A stretch of DNA of 26,222 nt from the IMG/VR virus record IMGVR_UViG_3300027608_000131, positions 1 to 26,222 of that record, one strand, 5' to 3'. Origin of the DNA: a virus. A model generated the notes under the pieces. That model did not search any database. It saw nothing but the letters and a program-made list of their open reading frames with translations, and was not told the DNA's origin. The position numbers and the translations under genes were made by a program. Positions 6,246 to 12,600 of the stretch are shown one piece after another (the first letter of the stretch is position 1; the number at the start of each line of letters is the position of its first letter).

Positions 6246-6500
6246 ATGGAAATACCAGGACAATATAAAGTAGTTATGTATAATGATGATGTGCATGATT
6301 TCCCGTACATTATGGCTTGCTTAATGAGGTTTTGTACTTATGAACCTATACAAGCAGAACAATGTGCATTAATTGCACATACCAATGGTCAATGCAGTAT
6401 TAAGAGTGGGAATTGGGATGAAATGTTTGAATTAACACAAACTTTAATATCTTTGGACATTAAAGTAATGATAGAATCTTATGAAGGCAGTATGCATTGA
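6246..6500 (+). CDS. clpS: ClpS-like adaptor of the ClpAP protease
   Basis: The 84-aa protein spans the ClpS core. YKVVMYNDDVHDF (7-19) carries the NDD motif that binds the N-degron amino group. A helix with ACLMRFC follows. EQCALIAH at 38-45 supplies the equivalent of E. coli His66, and a G-x-C-x-x-x-xG stretch follows at 48-55. The pattern 'NDDV..F' and 'QAEQCALI.H..G.C..K.G' is close to the Bacteroidota ClpS type. The N-terminal extension that delivers substrate in E. coli ClpS is nearly absent (only about six residues). It would recognise proteins with bulky N-terminal residues and feed them to, or divert them from, the host ClpA/ClpP machine. ClpS in a phage is uncommon; transfer from a host is likely. 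Confidence 0.82.
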   Translation: MEIPGQYKVVMYNDDVHDFPYIMACLMRFCTYEPIQAEQCALIAHTNGQCSIKSGNWDEMFELTQTLISLDIKVMIESYEGSMH

Positions 6501-6756
6501 TAGTTCAAATAAACCAAAAAAAATACCAGATTCAGAATGGATAACTGAAGGCACTACATATACTATTACTAGAATAGTTAGAATGGGTCTTGAAAAAAAT
6601 AAGTATGGAGTTCTTCTTAAAGAAGTACAACTCTCATCTCAATCTTTTCCTTATGAATTATATGATGCTGCAAGATTCTTACCTTTAGATCTTTTAGCTA
6701 ATATGAAAGAAGAAGAAGAAGTCACAGTTAGAGAAGCTGACTTAGAATTAATTTAA
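6481..6756 (+). CDS. Conserved hypothetical protein, 91 aa, SH3/KOW-like
   Basis: It begins with AVCIDSSNKPKKIPDSEWITEGTTYTITRI, a pattern I recall from many short phage and prophage proteins of Bacteroidota, followed by a beta-rich body (YGVLLKEVQL, FPYELYDAARFLPL) and an acidic tail. The fold is probably a small beta barrel. The 20-base overlap with clpS implies coupled translation. The function is unknown; a role in nucleic-acid or protein binding is only a guess. Confidence 0.7.
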   Translation: MKAVCIDSSNKPKKIPDSEWITEGTTYTITRIVRMGLEKNKYGVLLKEVQLSSQSFPYELYDAARFLPLDLLANMKEEEEVTVREADLELI

Positions 6757-6768
6757 AAACTATAATGT

Positions 6769-7131
6769 ATGAGTAACTTGGAGTTAGTCCAAAAGTTCAT
6801 TGATAAATATGATCTAAAAGAAAAGTCTAGATATAGATATCAATTAGATAAGAGATACTTTTTATTTAATATACTTAAAAATGATGGTATGAGTGTTTCT
6901 TCAATAAGTAGAGTATTTGGATTAAAGCATACTACTGTAATGAATGGTATTAAAAATCATAAACTGTGGACTAATAATGGTGATTCTTTTTATTTAAATA
7001 ATATTAAAGAATTAAAAGAAGAATTTGTACATATAAATTTTTACAAAACACTAAAAGAAGTAGTTTTAGAATGTAGTTCATTAGAAGAGTTAGAAAAAAT
7101 TAAACAACAGATACTTTTAAAATATTATTAA
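6769..7131 (+). CDS. DnaA domain IV-like helix-turn-helix protein, 120 aa
   Basis: Residues about 25-66 (RYQLDKRYFLFNILKNDG, then SVSSISRVFGLKHTTVMNGI) match the DNA-binding domain IV of DnaA, including the hydrophobic helix, the turn and the H-T-T-V recognition stretch. There is no AAA+ ATPase domain. The C-terminal third is helical and charged. It could bind a phage origin or act as a transcription regulator, perhaps imitating DnaA-box recognition. It lies between replication-type genes and small accessory genes. Confidence 0.7.
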   Translation: MSNLELVQKFIDKYDLKEKSRYRYQLDKRYFLFNILKNDGMSVSSISRVFGLKHTTVMNGIKNHKLWTNNGDSFYLNNIKELKEEFVHINFYKTLKEVVLECSSLEELEKIKQQILLKYY

Positions 7132-7133
7132 TT

Positions 7134-7289
7134 ATGGGAAGAGTAAAAGAATTATATATGGAAATGTTAGAAAAAGATTTAGAATTTCTAACATTAGAAC
7201 AGTACATGTACCTTAAAGATCTAGCAGATCAACATGCAGAAGAACAGTTCTTAAAAGAACTAAAAGAAAAAGGTGATTCAGAAGAATAG
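7134..7289 (+). CDS. Small acidic helical protein, 51 aa
   Basis: ATG at 7134 begins two bases after the preceding stop, and the frame ends at TAG 7287-7289. The product starts MGRVKELYMEMLEKDLEFL and is rich in Glu, Lys and Leu, probably a single long helix pair. Short proteins of this style (starting MGRVKEL) are common in large phages. The function is unknown. Tight spacing and codon use like the neighbours support it as a gene. Confidence 0.6.
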   Translation: MGRVKELYMEMLEKDLEFLTLEQYMYLKDLADQHAEEQFLKELKEKGDSEE

Positions 7290-7322
7290 GCCTAAGTATA
7301 AACCAAATAAAAATTAAAAATT

Positions 7323-7775
7323 ATGAAAACTTTATTATTAGTAATAGGATTAGCACTAAGCTATACAGCAAGTGCACAATGGGTAAGCAAAACAATTAAT
7401 AATGGCTTTGATGCTCCATATAAGATTGCATATACTGATGTTGCTCAAAATCAATGGTTAAAGCTTGAGAATTATAATAATGAAATATCTTTCTATATTG
7501 GTGGTGTGTACATATGTGATGACAATGTTAGTGTAGACATGTCTTTTTTAGTTAACGGGACTTATGAAAAATATAATCTATTAGATTGCTATACTTCTGA
7601 AGATAATACAACAGTATTTTTTATAGATAACTTAGCAGCACATGAAATACTAACTAGCTTTAAAAGTGCTTCATCAATAAAAATAAGAATCAATGATACT
7701 ACATGTGATTCAGAAATATATGAATTTAAAATGTCTGGAAGCACATCTGCATACAACTATGTAGTTGCTCCTTGA
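7323..7775 (+). CDS. Secreted/periplasmic protein with signal peptide, 150 aa
   Basis: A classic signal peptide (MKTLLLVIGLALSYTASA) is followed by Q19, a Bacteroidota-style ASA-Q cleavage site. The mature domain is about 132 residues, mainly beta (KIAYTDVAQNQWLKLEN, then ISFYIGGVYICDD), with cysteines at Cys64, Cys88 and Cys127 in a setting where disulfides could form. I recall no named family. Export suggests it acts on the host envelope or outside the cell during infection. It is unusual among the surrounding cytoplasmic phage genes. A TTGA overlap joins it to the next small gene. Confidence 0.72.
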   Translation: MKTLLLVIGLALSYTASAQWVSKTINNGFDAPYKIAYTDVAQNQWLKLENYNNEISFYIGGVYICDDNVSVDMSFLVNGTYEKYNLLDCYTSEDNTTVFFIDNLAAHEILTSFKSASSIKIRINDTTCDSEIYEFKMSGSTSAYNYVVAP

Positions 7776-7969
7776 AACACTTTATAAAATATCTATTGGT
7801 ATGGGTAAGCCAAAACTTATCCATACCTTTTTGGATGGTTGGTCATATACATTTATCAATGAATGTATATGCTGATATTCATGAGATATTAATGTCCTTT
7901 GGTATGAATATCATTGTGGCAATAGGATTTATTATAGATTATAAAGAACAAAGAAAAAATAAAATGTGA
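7772..7969 (+). CDS. Small membrane-associated protein, 65 aa
   Basis: The reading starts at TTG 7772, which overlaps the stop of the secreted-protein gene as TTGA; the first in-frame ATG is at 7835. With the TTG start there are two hydrophobic stretches (about 4-24 and 40-56), a histidine-rich middle (GHIHL) and a basic C-terminus (KEQRKNKM). The coupled start argues for the longer form. The function is unknown. The stop codon lies inside the inverted-repeat region at 7965-8025. Confidence 0.5.
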   Translation: MKHFIKYLLVWVSQNLSIPFWMVGHIHLSMNVYADIHEILMSFGMNIIVAIGFIIDYKEQRKNKM

Positions 7970-8025
7970 CTAATATATTAGCTATTTATACCTTTTTGTC
8001 ACAATTCTAGCTAATATATGTGACA
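7965..8025 (+). promoter_or_regulatory. Nested inverted repeats with alternative pairings
   Basis: ATATATTAGCTA (7973-7984) is perfectly complementary to TAGCTAATATAT (8008-8019). TGTCACA (7997-8003) is complementary both to TGTGACA (8019-8025) and to TGTGAC (7965-7970), which overlaps the preceding stop. CTAATATATTAG (7970-7981) is itself a perfect palindrome. The pairings exclude one another, as in attenuators, or could be operator sites for a dimeric protein. It precedes the 88-aa membrane protein gene. Confidence 0.5.
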
Positions 8026-8036
8026 TTTTGATAAAG

Positions 8037-8063
8037 GATAAGTGGTAAAAATTACCCCATATC
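8037..8063 (+). other. Imperfect hairpin in the leader of the 88-aa membrane gene
   Basis: GATAAGTGGTAA and TTACCCCATATC pair at ten of twelve positions around an AAA loop. It directly follows the nested inverted repeats, and no T-tract follows, so it is more likely a leader structure than a terminator. Confidence 0.35.
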
Positions 8064-8080
8064 TTAAATAAAAATGATAA

Positions 8081-8122
8081 AACTGAGTGCAAATTAAGTA
8101 AAATGAGCGCAAAGTATGAAAA
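8081..8122 (+). repeat. Two imperfect tandem 20-base repeats
   Basis: AACTGAGTGCAAATTAAGTA and AAATGAGCGCAAAGTATGAA follow each other at a 20-base period and share A-x-TGAG-x-GCAAA. They lie upstream of the 88-aa membrane protein gene. Two helical turns of spacing would suit a repressor or activator binding on one DNA face. The repeat is seen; the role is a guess. Confidence 0.35.
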
Positions 8123-8157
8123 TTAAGTATTAATCACCACAATTAACTAAAAATAAC

Positions 8158-8424
8158 ATGAAAGAAGTAAAATGGTGGAAATTATTAATTGTATTTTTTT
8201 CCGCAATAGTTTTAGAAGCAAATAGTATTGCAGGTTTTAGATTTCTAATGGATGAGCACTGGATGGGTATGGTTATGATGGCAGGAATTAACCCTTTTTT
8301 ATGCTTACCAATGAACCACTATACTATTGAAGTTAAGACATTCAAGGGAAGAGCAATTATTGCATTAGCATTTAGCATTGGATTTATAGTAGGAATATTA
8401 ACAATTAGACCTTTTTTTATATGA
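8158..8424 (+). CDS. Small integral membrane protein, 88 aa
   Basis: Three hydrophobic spans are visible (about residues 8-30, 36-54 and 66-85). The N-terminus is MKEVKWWK, and a conserved-looking NHYTIEVKTFKGR stretch lies between spans two and three. The stop overlaps the next gene start by ATGA. No family is recognised. It is preceded by the long structured leader at 7965-8157, so its expression may be separately controlled. Confidence 0.65.
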   Translation: MKEVKWWKLLIVFFSAIVLEANSIAGFRFLMDEHWMGMVMMAGINPFLCLPMNHYTIEVKTFKGRAIIALAFSIGFIVGILTIRPFFI

Positions 8425-8600
8425 AAGAAACAGCAGTAGAATGGCTTGAAAAAATACGTCAAGGTCAGAAAGGACAACCATTTGATGATTATGAGTGGGA
8501 AATAGCATTTAATCATGCCAAAGAAATGGAGAAGGAGCAAATGCACGCAGAATATATGCAAGGGTGGAAGGATGGATTAACTAAACAACAAGAACAATGA
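8421..8600 (+). CDS. Small conserved protein, 59 aa
   Basis: The frame begins at the ATGA overlap and ends at TGA 8598-8600, overlapping the next start. The product reads MKETAVEWLEKIRQGQ, then AFNHAKEMEKEQMHAEYMQGWKDG. Short proteins starting 'M+xTAVEWL' and containing 'A+EMEKEQ' are widespread in Bacteroidota phages and prophages. The role is unknown; an alpha-helical dimer is likely. Confidence 0.65.
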   Translation: MKETAVEWLEKIRQGQKGQPFDDYEWEIAFNHAKEMEKEQMHAEYMQGWKDGLTKQQEQ

Positions 8601-8821
8601 GTGATATAACAGTATGTCCAGGCACAGATTGTCCTGTAAAAGAAAAGTGTTACAGATTTACAGCACCTAAGAATGAATTATGGCAAAGTTACTTTATGGA
8701 AATACCTGGTAAAATAGAAGATGACAAGTTTATTTGTGATATGTACTGGGGTGAAAAAGCAGAAGGTATATGGAATCAACTAAAAGATATAACAAATGGG
8801 GAAGATAATACTGGAGTTTAA
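8597..8821 (+). CDS. Cysteine-rich putative zinc-binding protein, 74 aa
   Basis: Five cysteines occur (7, 12, 18, 47 in the pattern C-x4-C-x5-C..C, plus a conserved-looking CYRFTAP). QSYFMEIPGK precedes the last, followed by CDMYWGE. Such 'C..DC..K..CYR..A...QSYF..P....C' proteins are recurrent in large phages, and a small zinc-binding or structural-cysteine domain is likely. Its function is unknown. It overlaps both neighbours (ATGA upstream, 26 bases downstream). Confidence 0.65.
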   Translation: MSDITVCPGTDCPVKEKCYRFTAPKNELWQSYFMEIPGKIEDDKFICDMYWGEKAEGIWNQLKDITNGEDNTGV

Positions 8822-9035
8822 CTCTGAAGAAGAAGGTAATGATGCTAGATTAGCATTAGATGGATATAAATGGAAGCTTGCTATGTGGGATCTTGACCAA
8901 AAGTTAAGGAGTGCTACAAAGTATGGTGTCATTGATAATACAAAAGCTACACCAGAAGAACAAGATATGGCTGATAAGGTTCGGGAATTTATAAGAGATA
9001 TTTTAAATGATTACAATTTAAACTTAGAAGAATGA
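8796..9035 (+). CDS. Conserved phage hypothetical protein, 79 aa
   Basis: It begins MGKIILEFNSEEEGNDARLAL, then GYKWKLAMWDLDQKLRSATKYG and ends NDYNLNLEE. This exact style (acidic helix, 'YKWK.AMWDLDQ.LR..TKYG', 'R....NDYNLN') is common to short proteins in many tailed phages and prophages, always without known function. It overlaps the upstream gene by 26 bases and the downstream by ATGA, so it is part of a coupled string. Confidence 0.7.
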   Translation: MGKIILEFNSEEEGNDARLALDGYKWKLAMWDLDQKLRSATKYGVIDNTKATPEEQDMADKVREFIRDILNDYNLNLEE

Positions 9036-9433
9036 CAAAAGAAATGAAAACTCTAACAAAAGAAATTGTAGAGGAGCATCATAGGATTACAGAAGTAGGA
9101 GATAGTAACTTAAACTATCTCTGGTGGATGTATCATGATGGTACAAAAAAAGGAGACTGGAAACCATTTATATATATGGCTGAATTGCAGTTAGTTAAAA
9201 GATTTGATTATATTAATGATTCTGAAATTCAAAATTTAGTTAGTATGATGGAATCTAAAGATGAAGATAACATGAATATAGTAACTTTAGCTATCATGAG
9301 TCTTAGACAATTAAGAATAACAGAGCATGGTATATATGATAAAGCTAAAAAAGAATATTTACAAATAGCTGAAACATATCCTTCAGAAATACTAAATCAT
9401 GAAGTATTTACACAAACTATGAAAGCTAGATGA
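9032..9433 (+). CDS. Hypothetical protein, 133 aa
   Basis: An alternative start lies at the fifth codon (MKTLTKEIVEEHH). The protein is helical and acidic, with tryptophans near residue 31 (LWWMYHDG) and KKGDWKPF. It looks like a soluble helical-repeat protein. No family is recognised. The start overlaps the previous gene by ATGA and the stop is one base before the next start. Confidence 0.6.
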   Translation: MTKEMKTLTKEIVEEHHRITEVGDSNLNYLWWMYHDGTKKGDWKPFIYMAELQLVKRFDYINDSEIQNLVSMMESKDEDNMNIVTLAIMSLRQLRITEHGIYDKAKKEYLQIAETYPSEILNHEVFTQTMKAR

Positions 9434-9434
9434 T

Positions 9435-9626
9435 ATGAGTAAAATTCAAAAAACTTTTATTACTAGTGTAATGGAACTTGAAATGGAGAAATATATTAAA
9501 TTATTTCCAGAAAGTGACTTTCCTAGATTACTAGCTCAGTACATTCAGAATAGATTTAAATGTACAAAGCATATTGCAAAAGAAATAACTAAAACTTTAA
9601 TTGATGACAGAACAAGACTTAATTGA
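9435..9626 (+). CDS. Small hypothetical protein, 63 aa
   Basis: The product starts MSKIQKTFITSVMELEMEKYIKLF and has two likely helices with a basic C-terminus (RFKCTKHIAKEITKTLIDDRTRLN). It ends inside the next gene. No motif identifies it. Tight packing with neighbours on the same strand supports it being a gene. Confidence 0.55.
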   Translation: MSKIQKTFITSVMELEMEKYIKLFPESDFPRLLAQYIQNRFKCTKHIAKEITKTLIDDRTRLN

Positions 9627-9864
9627 CCTTGGTTTTAATAAAATCACAGTCACAGATGAAGAAAGCAACAATGGATATGATTATTATTATTATTCTTTAG
9701 ATTTAATGGAAGGTTTAAATCTAGATTCTACAGATAGTGATCATAGTACTACTCATACTTGGGAAGTTCGTAATTATGAATGGCCAACAGTAAAAAGTAT
9801 AAATAAAGAAAGTATTATTCTGTTGAAGCAGATGGCTCAAGATCTTCAGAATCTAAATCCTTAA
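9604..9864 (+). CDS. Conserved-looking hypothetical protein, 86 aa
   Basis: I prefer ATG 9604 (MTEQDLIDLGFNKITVTDEES) to the TTG one codon earlier. The opening is typical of a family of short phage proteins (M-T-x-x-D-L-I-x-L-G-F), followed by a Tyr run (YDYYYYSLDL) and a beta-rich middle (TWEVRNYEWP). The function is unknown. It overlaps the upstream gene by 23 bases and runs tail-to-tail into the minus-strand gene at 9815, overlapping it by 50 bases. That makes the last gene of this plus-strand run. Confidence 0.62.
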   Translation: MTEQDLIDLGFNKITVTDEESNNGYDYYYYSLDLMEGLNLDSTDSDHSTTHTWEVRNYEWPTVKSINKESIILLKQMAQDLQNLNP

Positions 9865-10120
9865 CAGATAAGATTTTAGCTTTTTCTGCTAGAATACTAA
9901 ACATAATCATTGATGCAGCTGATTTCCAGCATTCATCAATAGCTGTAGATAATATATCATATGGAACAGATGTGGTTAATACCTCACCTGTTCTCATATG
10001 AATTTTAGATCCTGCATCAGGATTCATTCTATTTATAAATGATGTTCTAGTAATGTGAGTAACATTAAGTTGCTCATAATATGAACCATCTTTATCTTTA
10101 AATTCTACTGGTAGAAACAT
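9815..10120 (-). CDS. Hypothetical protein, 101 aa
   Basis: On the minus strand its ATG shares a base with the stop of the metallophosphoesterase gene (TAATG), so the two are coupled. The body includes EQLNVTHITRTSFINRMNPD and HMRTGEVLTTSVPYDIL, then a helix (IDECWKSAASMIMFSIL) and an acidic tail. The beta-type N-terminal half ('FKDKDGSYYEQLNVTHITR..') could be a small regulator or ligand-binding fold. No family is recognised. It converges with and overlaps the plus-strand gene ending at 9864. Confidence 0.65.
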   Translation of the reverse strand: MFLPVEFKDKDGSYYEQLNVTHITRTSFINRMNPDAGSKIHMRTGEVLTTSVPYDILSTAIDECWKSAASMIMFSILAEKAKILSVKDLDSEDLEPSASTE

Positions 10121-11160
10121 TATAATATAGTATTACCTTCTATTTTGTAATTAGTCACTGAAACTTTATCTTTAATTCTTTTCATTATAGCAAATCCATG
10201 GTTCCATTCATTGATTTCCATGTATTCAGGAGCAAGGTCACACATACATCCTAAACTATATCCTTTGATACTAGTTGGTTCTCCAGGACCATAAACTCTT
10301 TGTGAGCTTTCACTAGACTTATGGAAGTGATTTACTATGGAATTAGACTTAAGTCTCATTAGAAGTGTTCTAGCAGGTACTACACCACCAGCACCAGGTA
10401 TTTTATCACCATGTTCTATAGTGTAGTCACCAAATACTACTTTGCTTCTAAAAGGAATAAACTCTATTTTATATGCAGCTACTTGAAGAATAACATCTAG
10501 TTTGAACTCATCCATGTCTAATAGCTCTGATGCCTTAATTCTAAGGTATCTTTCAAATCTATTCTCATGGTTTCCTGTAATATAATAGATGGGAATATCA
10601 GGGAACCTATCCCTGATGTAAGCTAGGAATTCTTTTCCTGCCTCTATCTCATCTTTAAAATGTACTACTCTTGGATCTTTCTCATGGAATGATAGCTGAT
10701 AGAAGTCTAATAAGTCTCCATTAATAAATATAGAGTCTACATTTTCTTCTTCAAACTTAGTAAACATAGTTTCTAGGGCTGTATTATCATGAAATGGTAT
10801 ATGGACATCTCCAAACACACCTAATCTCATACATCCTGAAGGAAAAGTAAATTTATTTCTTGTTTTTGTATGTGATTCTGGTAAAGTAAGTTTATTATGC
10901 ATAACTTTAATCTTTAGTTCTTTTATGAATTTATTATTTGAGTTATTATTCATTGAATCTCTATGTCTTTTACCTAACTGTCCTCTGTAATATCTTATTC
11001 TAGAATATGGTATATCAAAAGAATCAAAGAATGCAGTATTTTCTGCATAAATTTTTCTAGCTAAGGTTTTAGATGGAGCATTTGGGAATTTTTCTAAGTA
11101 CTCAAACACAATTTCTGTGTTTTTTTTAAGAGCATTTTTTTTATCTATGGCTTTTGTCAT
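10120..11160 (-). CDS. Calcineurin-like metallophosphoesterase
   Basis: The di-metal phosphoesterase motifs are in order: GDVHIPFHD (D-x-H), GDLLDF (GD), GNHENR (GNHE), then a later EHGD and the histidine pair in NHFH. I choose the start MTKAIDKK at 11160; the frame is open to 11187, but that would abut the divergent gene at 11189. About 100 residues precede the catalytic domain, with a helix-turn-helix-like stretch (SKTLARKIYAEN) and a basic linker, perhaps for DNA binding. It may hydrolyse nucleotides or DNA ends (Mre11-like nuclease role is possible). It sits on the strand opposite to nearly all other genes. Confidence 0.85.
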   Translation of the reverse strand: MTKAIDKKNALKKNTEIVFEYLEKFPNAPSKTLARKIYAENTAFFDSFDIPYSRIRYYRGQLGKRHRDSMNNNSNNKFIKELKIKVMHNKLTLPESHTKTRNKFTFPSGCMRLGVFGDVHIPFHDNTALETMFTKFEEENVDSIFINGDLLDFYQLSFHEKDPRVVHFKDEIEAGKEFLAYIRDRFPDIPIYYITGNHENRFERYLRIKASELLDMDEFKLDVILQVAAYKIEFIPFRSKVVFGDYTIEHGDKIPGAGGVVPARTLLMRLKSNSIVNHFHKSSESSQRVYGPGEPTSIKGYSLGCMCDLAPEYMEINEWNHGFAIMKRIKDKVSVTNYKIEGNTIL

Positions 11161-11188
11161 ATACATTAATATACAAAAAATAATCAAT

Positions 11189-11563
11189 ATGTTTACAGTA
11201 AAATTAGTTAAACAGGGTGGAAAGTTAGTTTATCCTAATGATAAATCAAAATTAAATTATAAATTATTTCTAGATAAACTTCCAGAAGGTCAGGAAGTAG
11301 AGATGTTTATAGGGCTTACTTCTAGTGATAAAAGTGTAGCACAACTAGCAAAAATACATGCCTGCATTAGAGAATTGGCTCTTGAATCAGGATATACTTT
11401 TGATGAAATGAAAGTATTAGTTAAACAAAAATCTGGTTTAGCTTATGATGGTGGTGGAGCAATATTTTTTAAATCTTTTGCAGATTGTAGTAAAGATGAA
11501 CTATTACTAGCTATTCAAGCTTGTATAGCAATAGGAGAATTATATAATATTAATCTTGGGTAG
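11189..11563 (+). CDS. NinB/Orf-like recombination protein candidate, 124 aa
   Basis: The frame is open from 11117, but ATG 11189 (MFTVKLVKQGGKLVYPNDKS) clears the divergent minus-strand gene and fits the A/T-rich leader. The body has KIHACIRELALESGYTFDEMKVLVKQKSGLA, then FKSFADCSKDELLLAIQACIAIGELYNINLG. That layout resembles the lambda NinB/Orf family: a helix, 'eemK..l....g', then a 'S.s..sk.em...I.....' helix and short beta end. Members help recombinase load on ssDNA. The resemblance is by eye only. It lies alone between minus-strand genes. Confidence 0.6.
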   Translation: MFTVKLVKQGGKLVYPNDKSKLNYKLFLDKLPEGQEVEMFIGLTSSDKSVAQLAKIHACIRELALESGYTFDEMKVLVKQKSGLAYDGGGAIFFKSFADCSKDELLLAIQACIAIGELYNINLG

Positions 11564-11861
11564 AAGGTGTATAACCTTCATCTCCTTCTTGTAATATTAC
11601 TTTATCAGTATAAGAATTAGTTTCTTTTGCTTGTTTTTCAATTTCTGCAAGCAATAATGTTAAAGTATAAAAAGATCTTTGCCATTCATTAAGATCTTCA
11701 TATTTTTTTTCAGTAACTTCTTTTAATAAAAGTTCTTTATCACCTTCTGGAATATGATTAAATAAATAAAAAGCAGTTGCTTTAACCATAAAATAGTATG
11801 ATTTATTTACTTTTATTTCTAAAAGTGCATCATCCTTCATTTCTGTAACTGTAAGAGCCAT
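11550..11861 (-). CDS. Conserved-looking hypothetical protein, 103 aa
   Basis: The product starts MALTVTEMKDDALLEIKVNKS and continues with KATAFYLFNHIPEGDKELLLKEVTEKKYEDLNEWQRSFYTLTLLLAEIEKQAKE. It is mainly helical with an acidic C-terminus. I believe similar proteins occur in crAss-like phages without known function. Its 3' end overlaps the plus-strand gene ending at 11563 by 14 bases, and its start is only 23 bases from the divergent UDG start, leaving little room for a promoter outside coding sequence. Confidence 0.68.
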   Translation of the reverse strand: MALTVTEMKDDALLEIKVNKSYYFMVKATAFYLFNHIPEGDKELLLKEVTEKKYEDLNEWQRSFYTLTLLLAEIEKQAKETNSYTDKVILQEGDEGYTPSTQD

Positions 11862-11884
11862 AACATTTAAATTTTAACAAATAT

Positions 11885-12598
11885 ATGAAAGAAAAATTAA
11901 ACATAGAAGAAATTAAACAAAAAATGTTTGATAAACTTGAACCATCAGGTTGGGGACAAAAACTTAAACCATTTATATTTAGTGGAGAATTTGATAAAGT
12001 ACTTAATCAATTGTATGAATTATCTAGTCAAGATAAAAATTTTACTCCACCTTTAAAACAGGTATTTAGAGCATTTGAAGAATGCCCCTTAGATAAATTA
12101 AACATAGTAATAATAGGACAAGATCCTTATCCTCAATTAGGAGTAGCTGATGGAATATCATTTAGCTGTAGTAATACTAATGCTTTACAACCTAGTTTAA
12201 GATATGTTTTAGGAGAAGTAAACAGAACTGTTTATGGAGATAATCTTGTTTCCACTGATGTAGATCTAAAAAGATGGTCAAAACAAGGTATTTTAATGCT
12301 TAATACATCTCTAACAGTTGAAGTAGGTAAAATTGGTAGTCATTATGATATTTGGAAAGATTTTACAGCATATTTACTTGATTATTTAACACATAATAAA
12401 GAAAATATTGTGTATATTTACATGGGTAAAAAAGCTCAGGAATGGGCAGATCTTACCGGAGATAATAATCACAAACTTTTTGTAAGTCATCCTGCTAGTG
12501 CAGCATATACAAAACAAAAACATTGGGACTCTAATAATGTATTTTTAAAAACACAATTATTAGTAAAGCAATATCACAATATTGATATAATTTGGTAA
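11885..12598 (+). CDS. ung: Uracil-DNA glycosylase, family 1
   Basis: The 237-aa length and motifs fit UNG. GQDPYP (78-83) contains the water-activating Asp80 and the tyrosine that blocks thymine. LMLNTSLTVEVGKIGSH (137-153) is the Asn-bearing uracil-specificity strand. HPASAAY (202-208) is a variant of the HPSPLSx DNA-intercalation loop with catalytic His202. The enzyme removes uracil from DNA, opening base-excision repair. A phage-encoded UNG indicates that its genome is not uracil-containing. The gene opens the main replication block and its stop lies three bases before the next ATG. Confidence 0.93.
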   Translation: MKEKLNIEEIKQKMFDKLEPSGWGQKLKPFIFSGEFDKVLNQLYELSSQDKNFTPPLKQVFRAFEECPLDKLNIVIIGQDPYPQLGVADGISFSCSNTNALQPSLRYVLGEVNRTVYGDNLVSTDVDLKRWSKQGILMLNTSLTVEVGKIGSHYDIWKDFTAYLLDYLTHNKENIVYIYMGKKAQEWADLTGDNNHKLFVSHPASAAYTKQKHWDSNNVFLKTQLLVKQYHNIDIIW

Positions 12599-12600
12599 AC

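Noticed and set aside
861-8100. AACTGAGTGCA shared at about 862 and 8081
   Set aside because: An 11-base match in an AT-rich 26-kb window is expected by chance, and the surrounding bases differ.
8319-8561. Minus-strand open frame
   Set aside because: It is antisense to two coupled plus-strand genes with better coding character.
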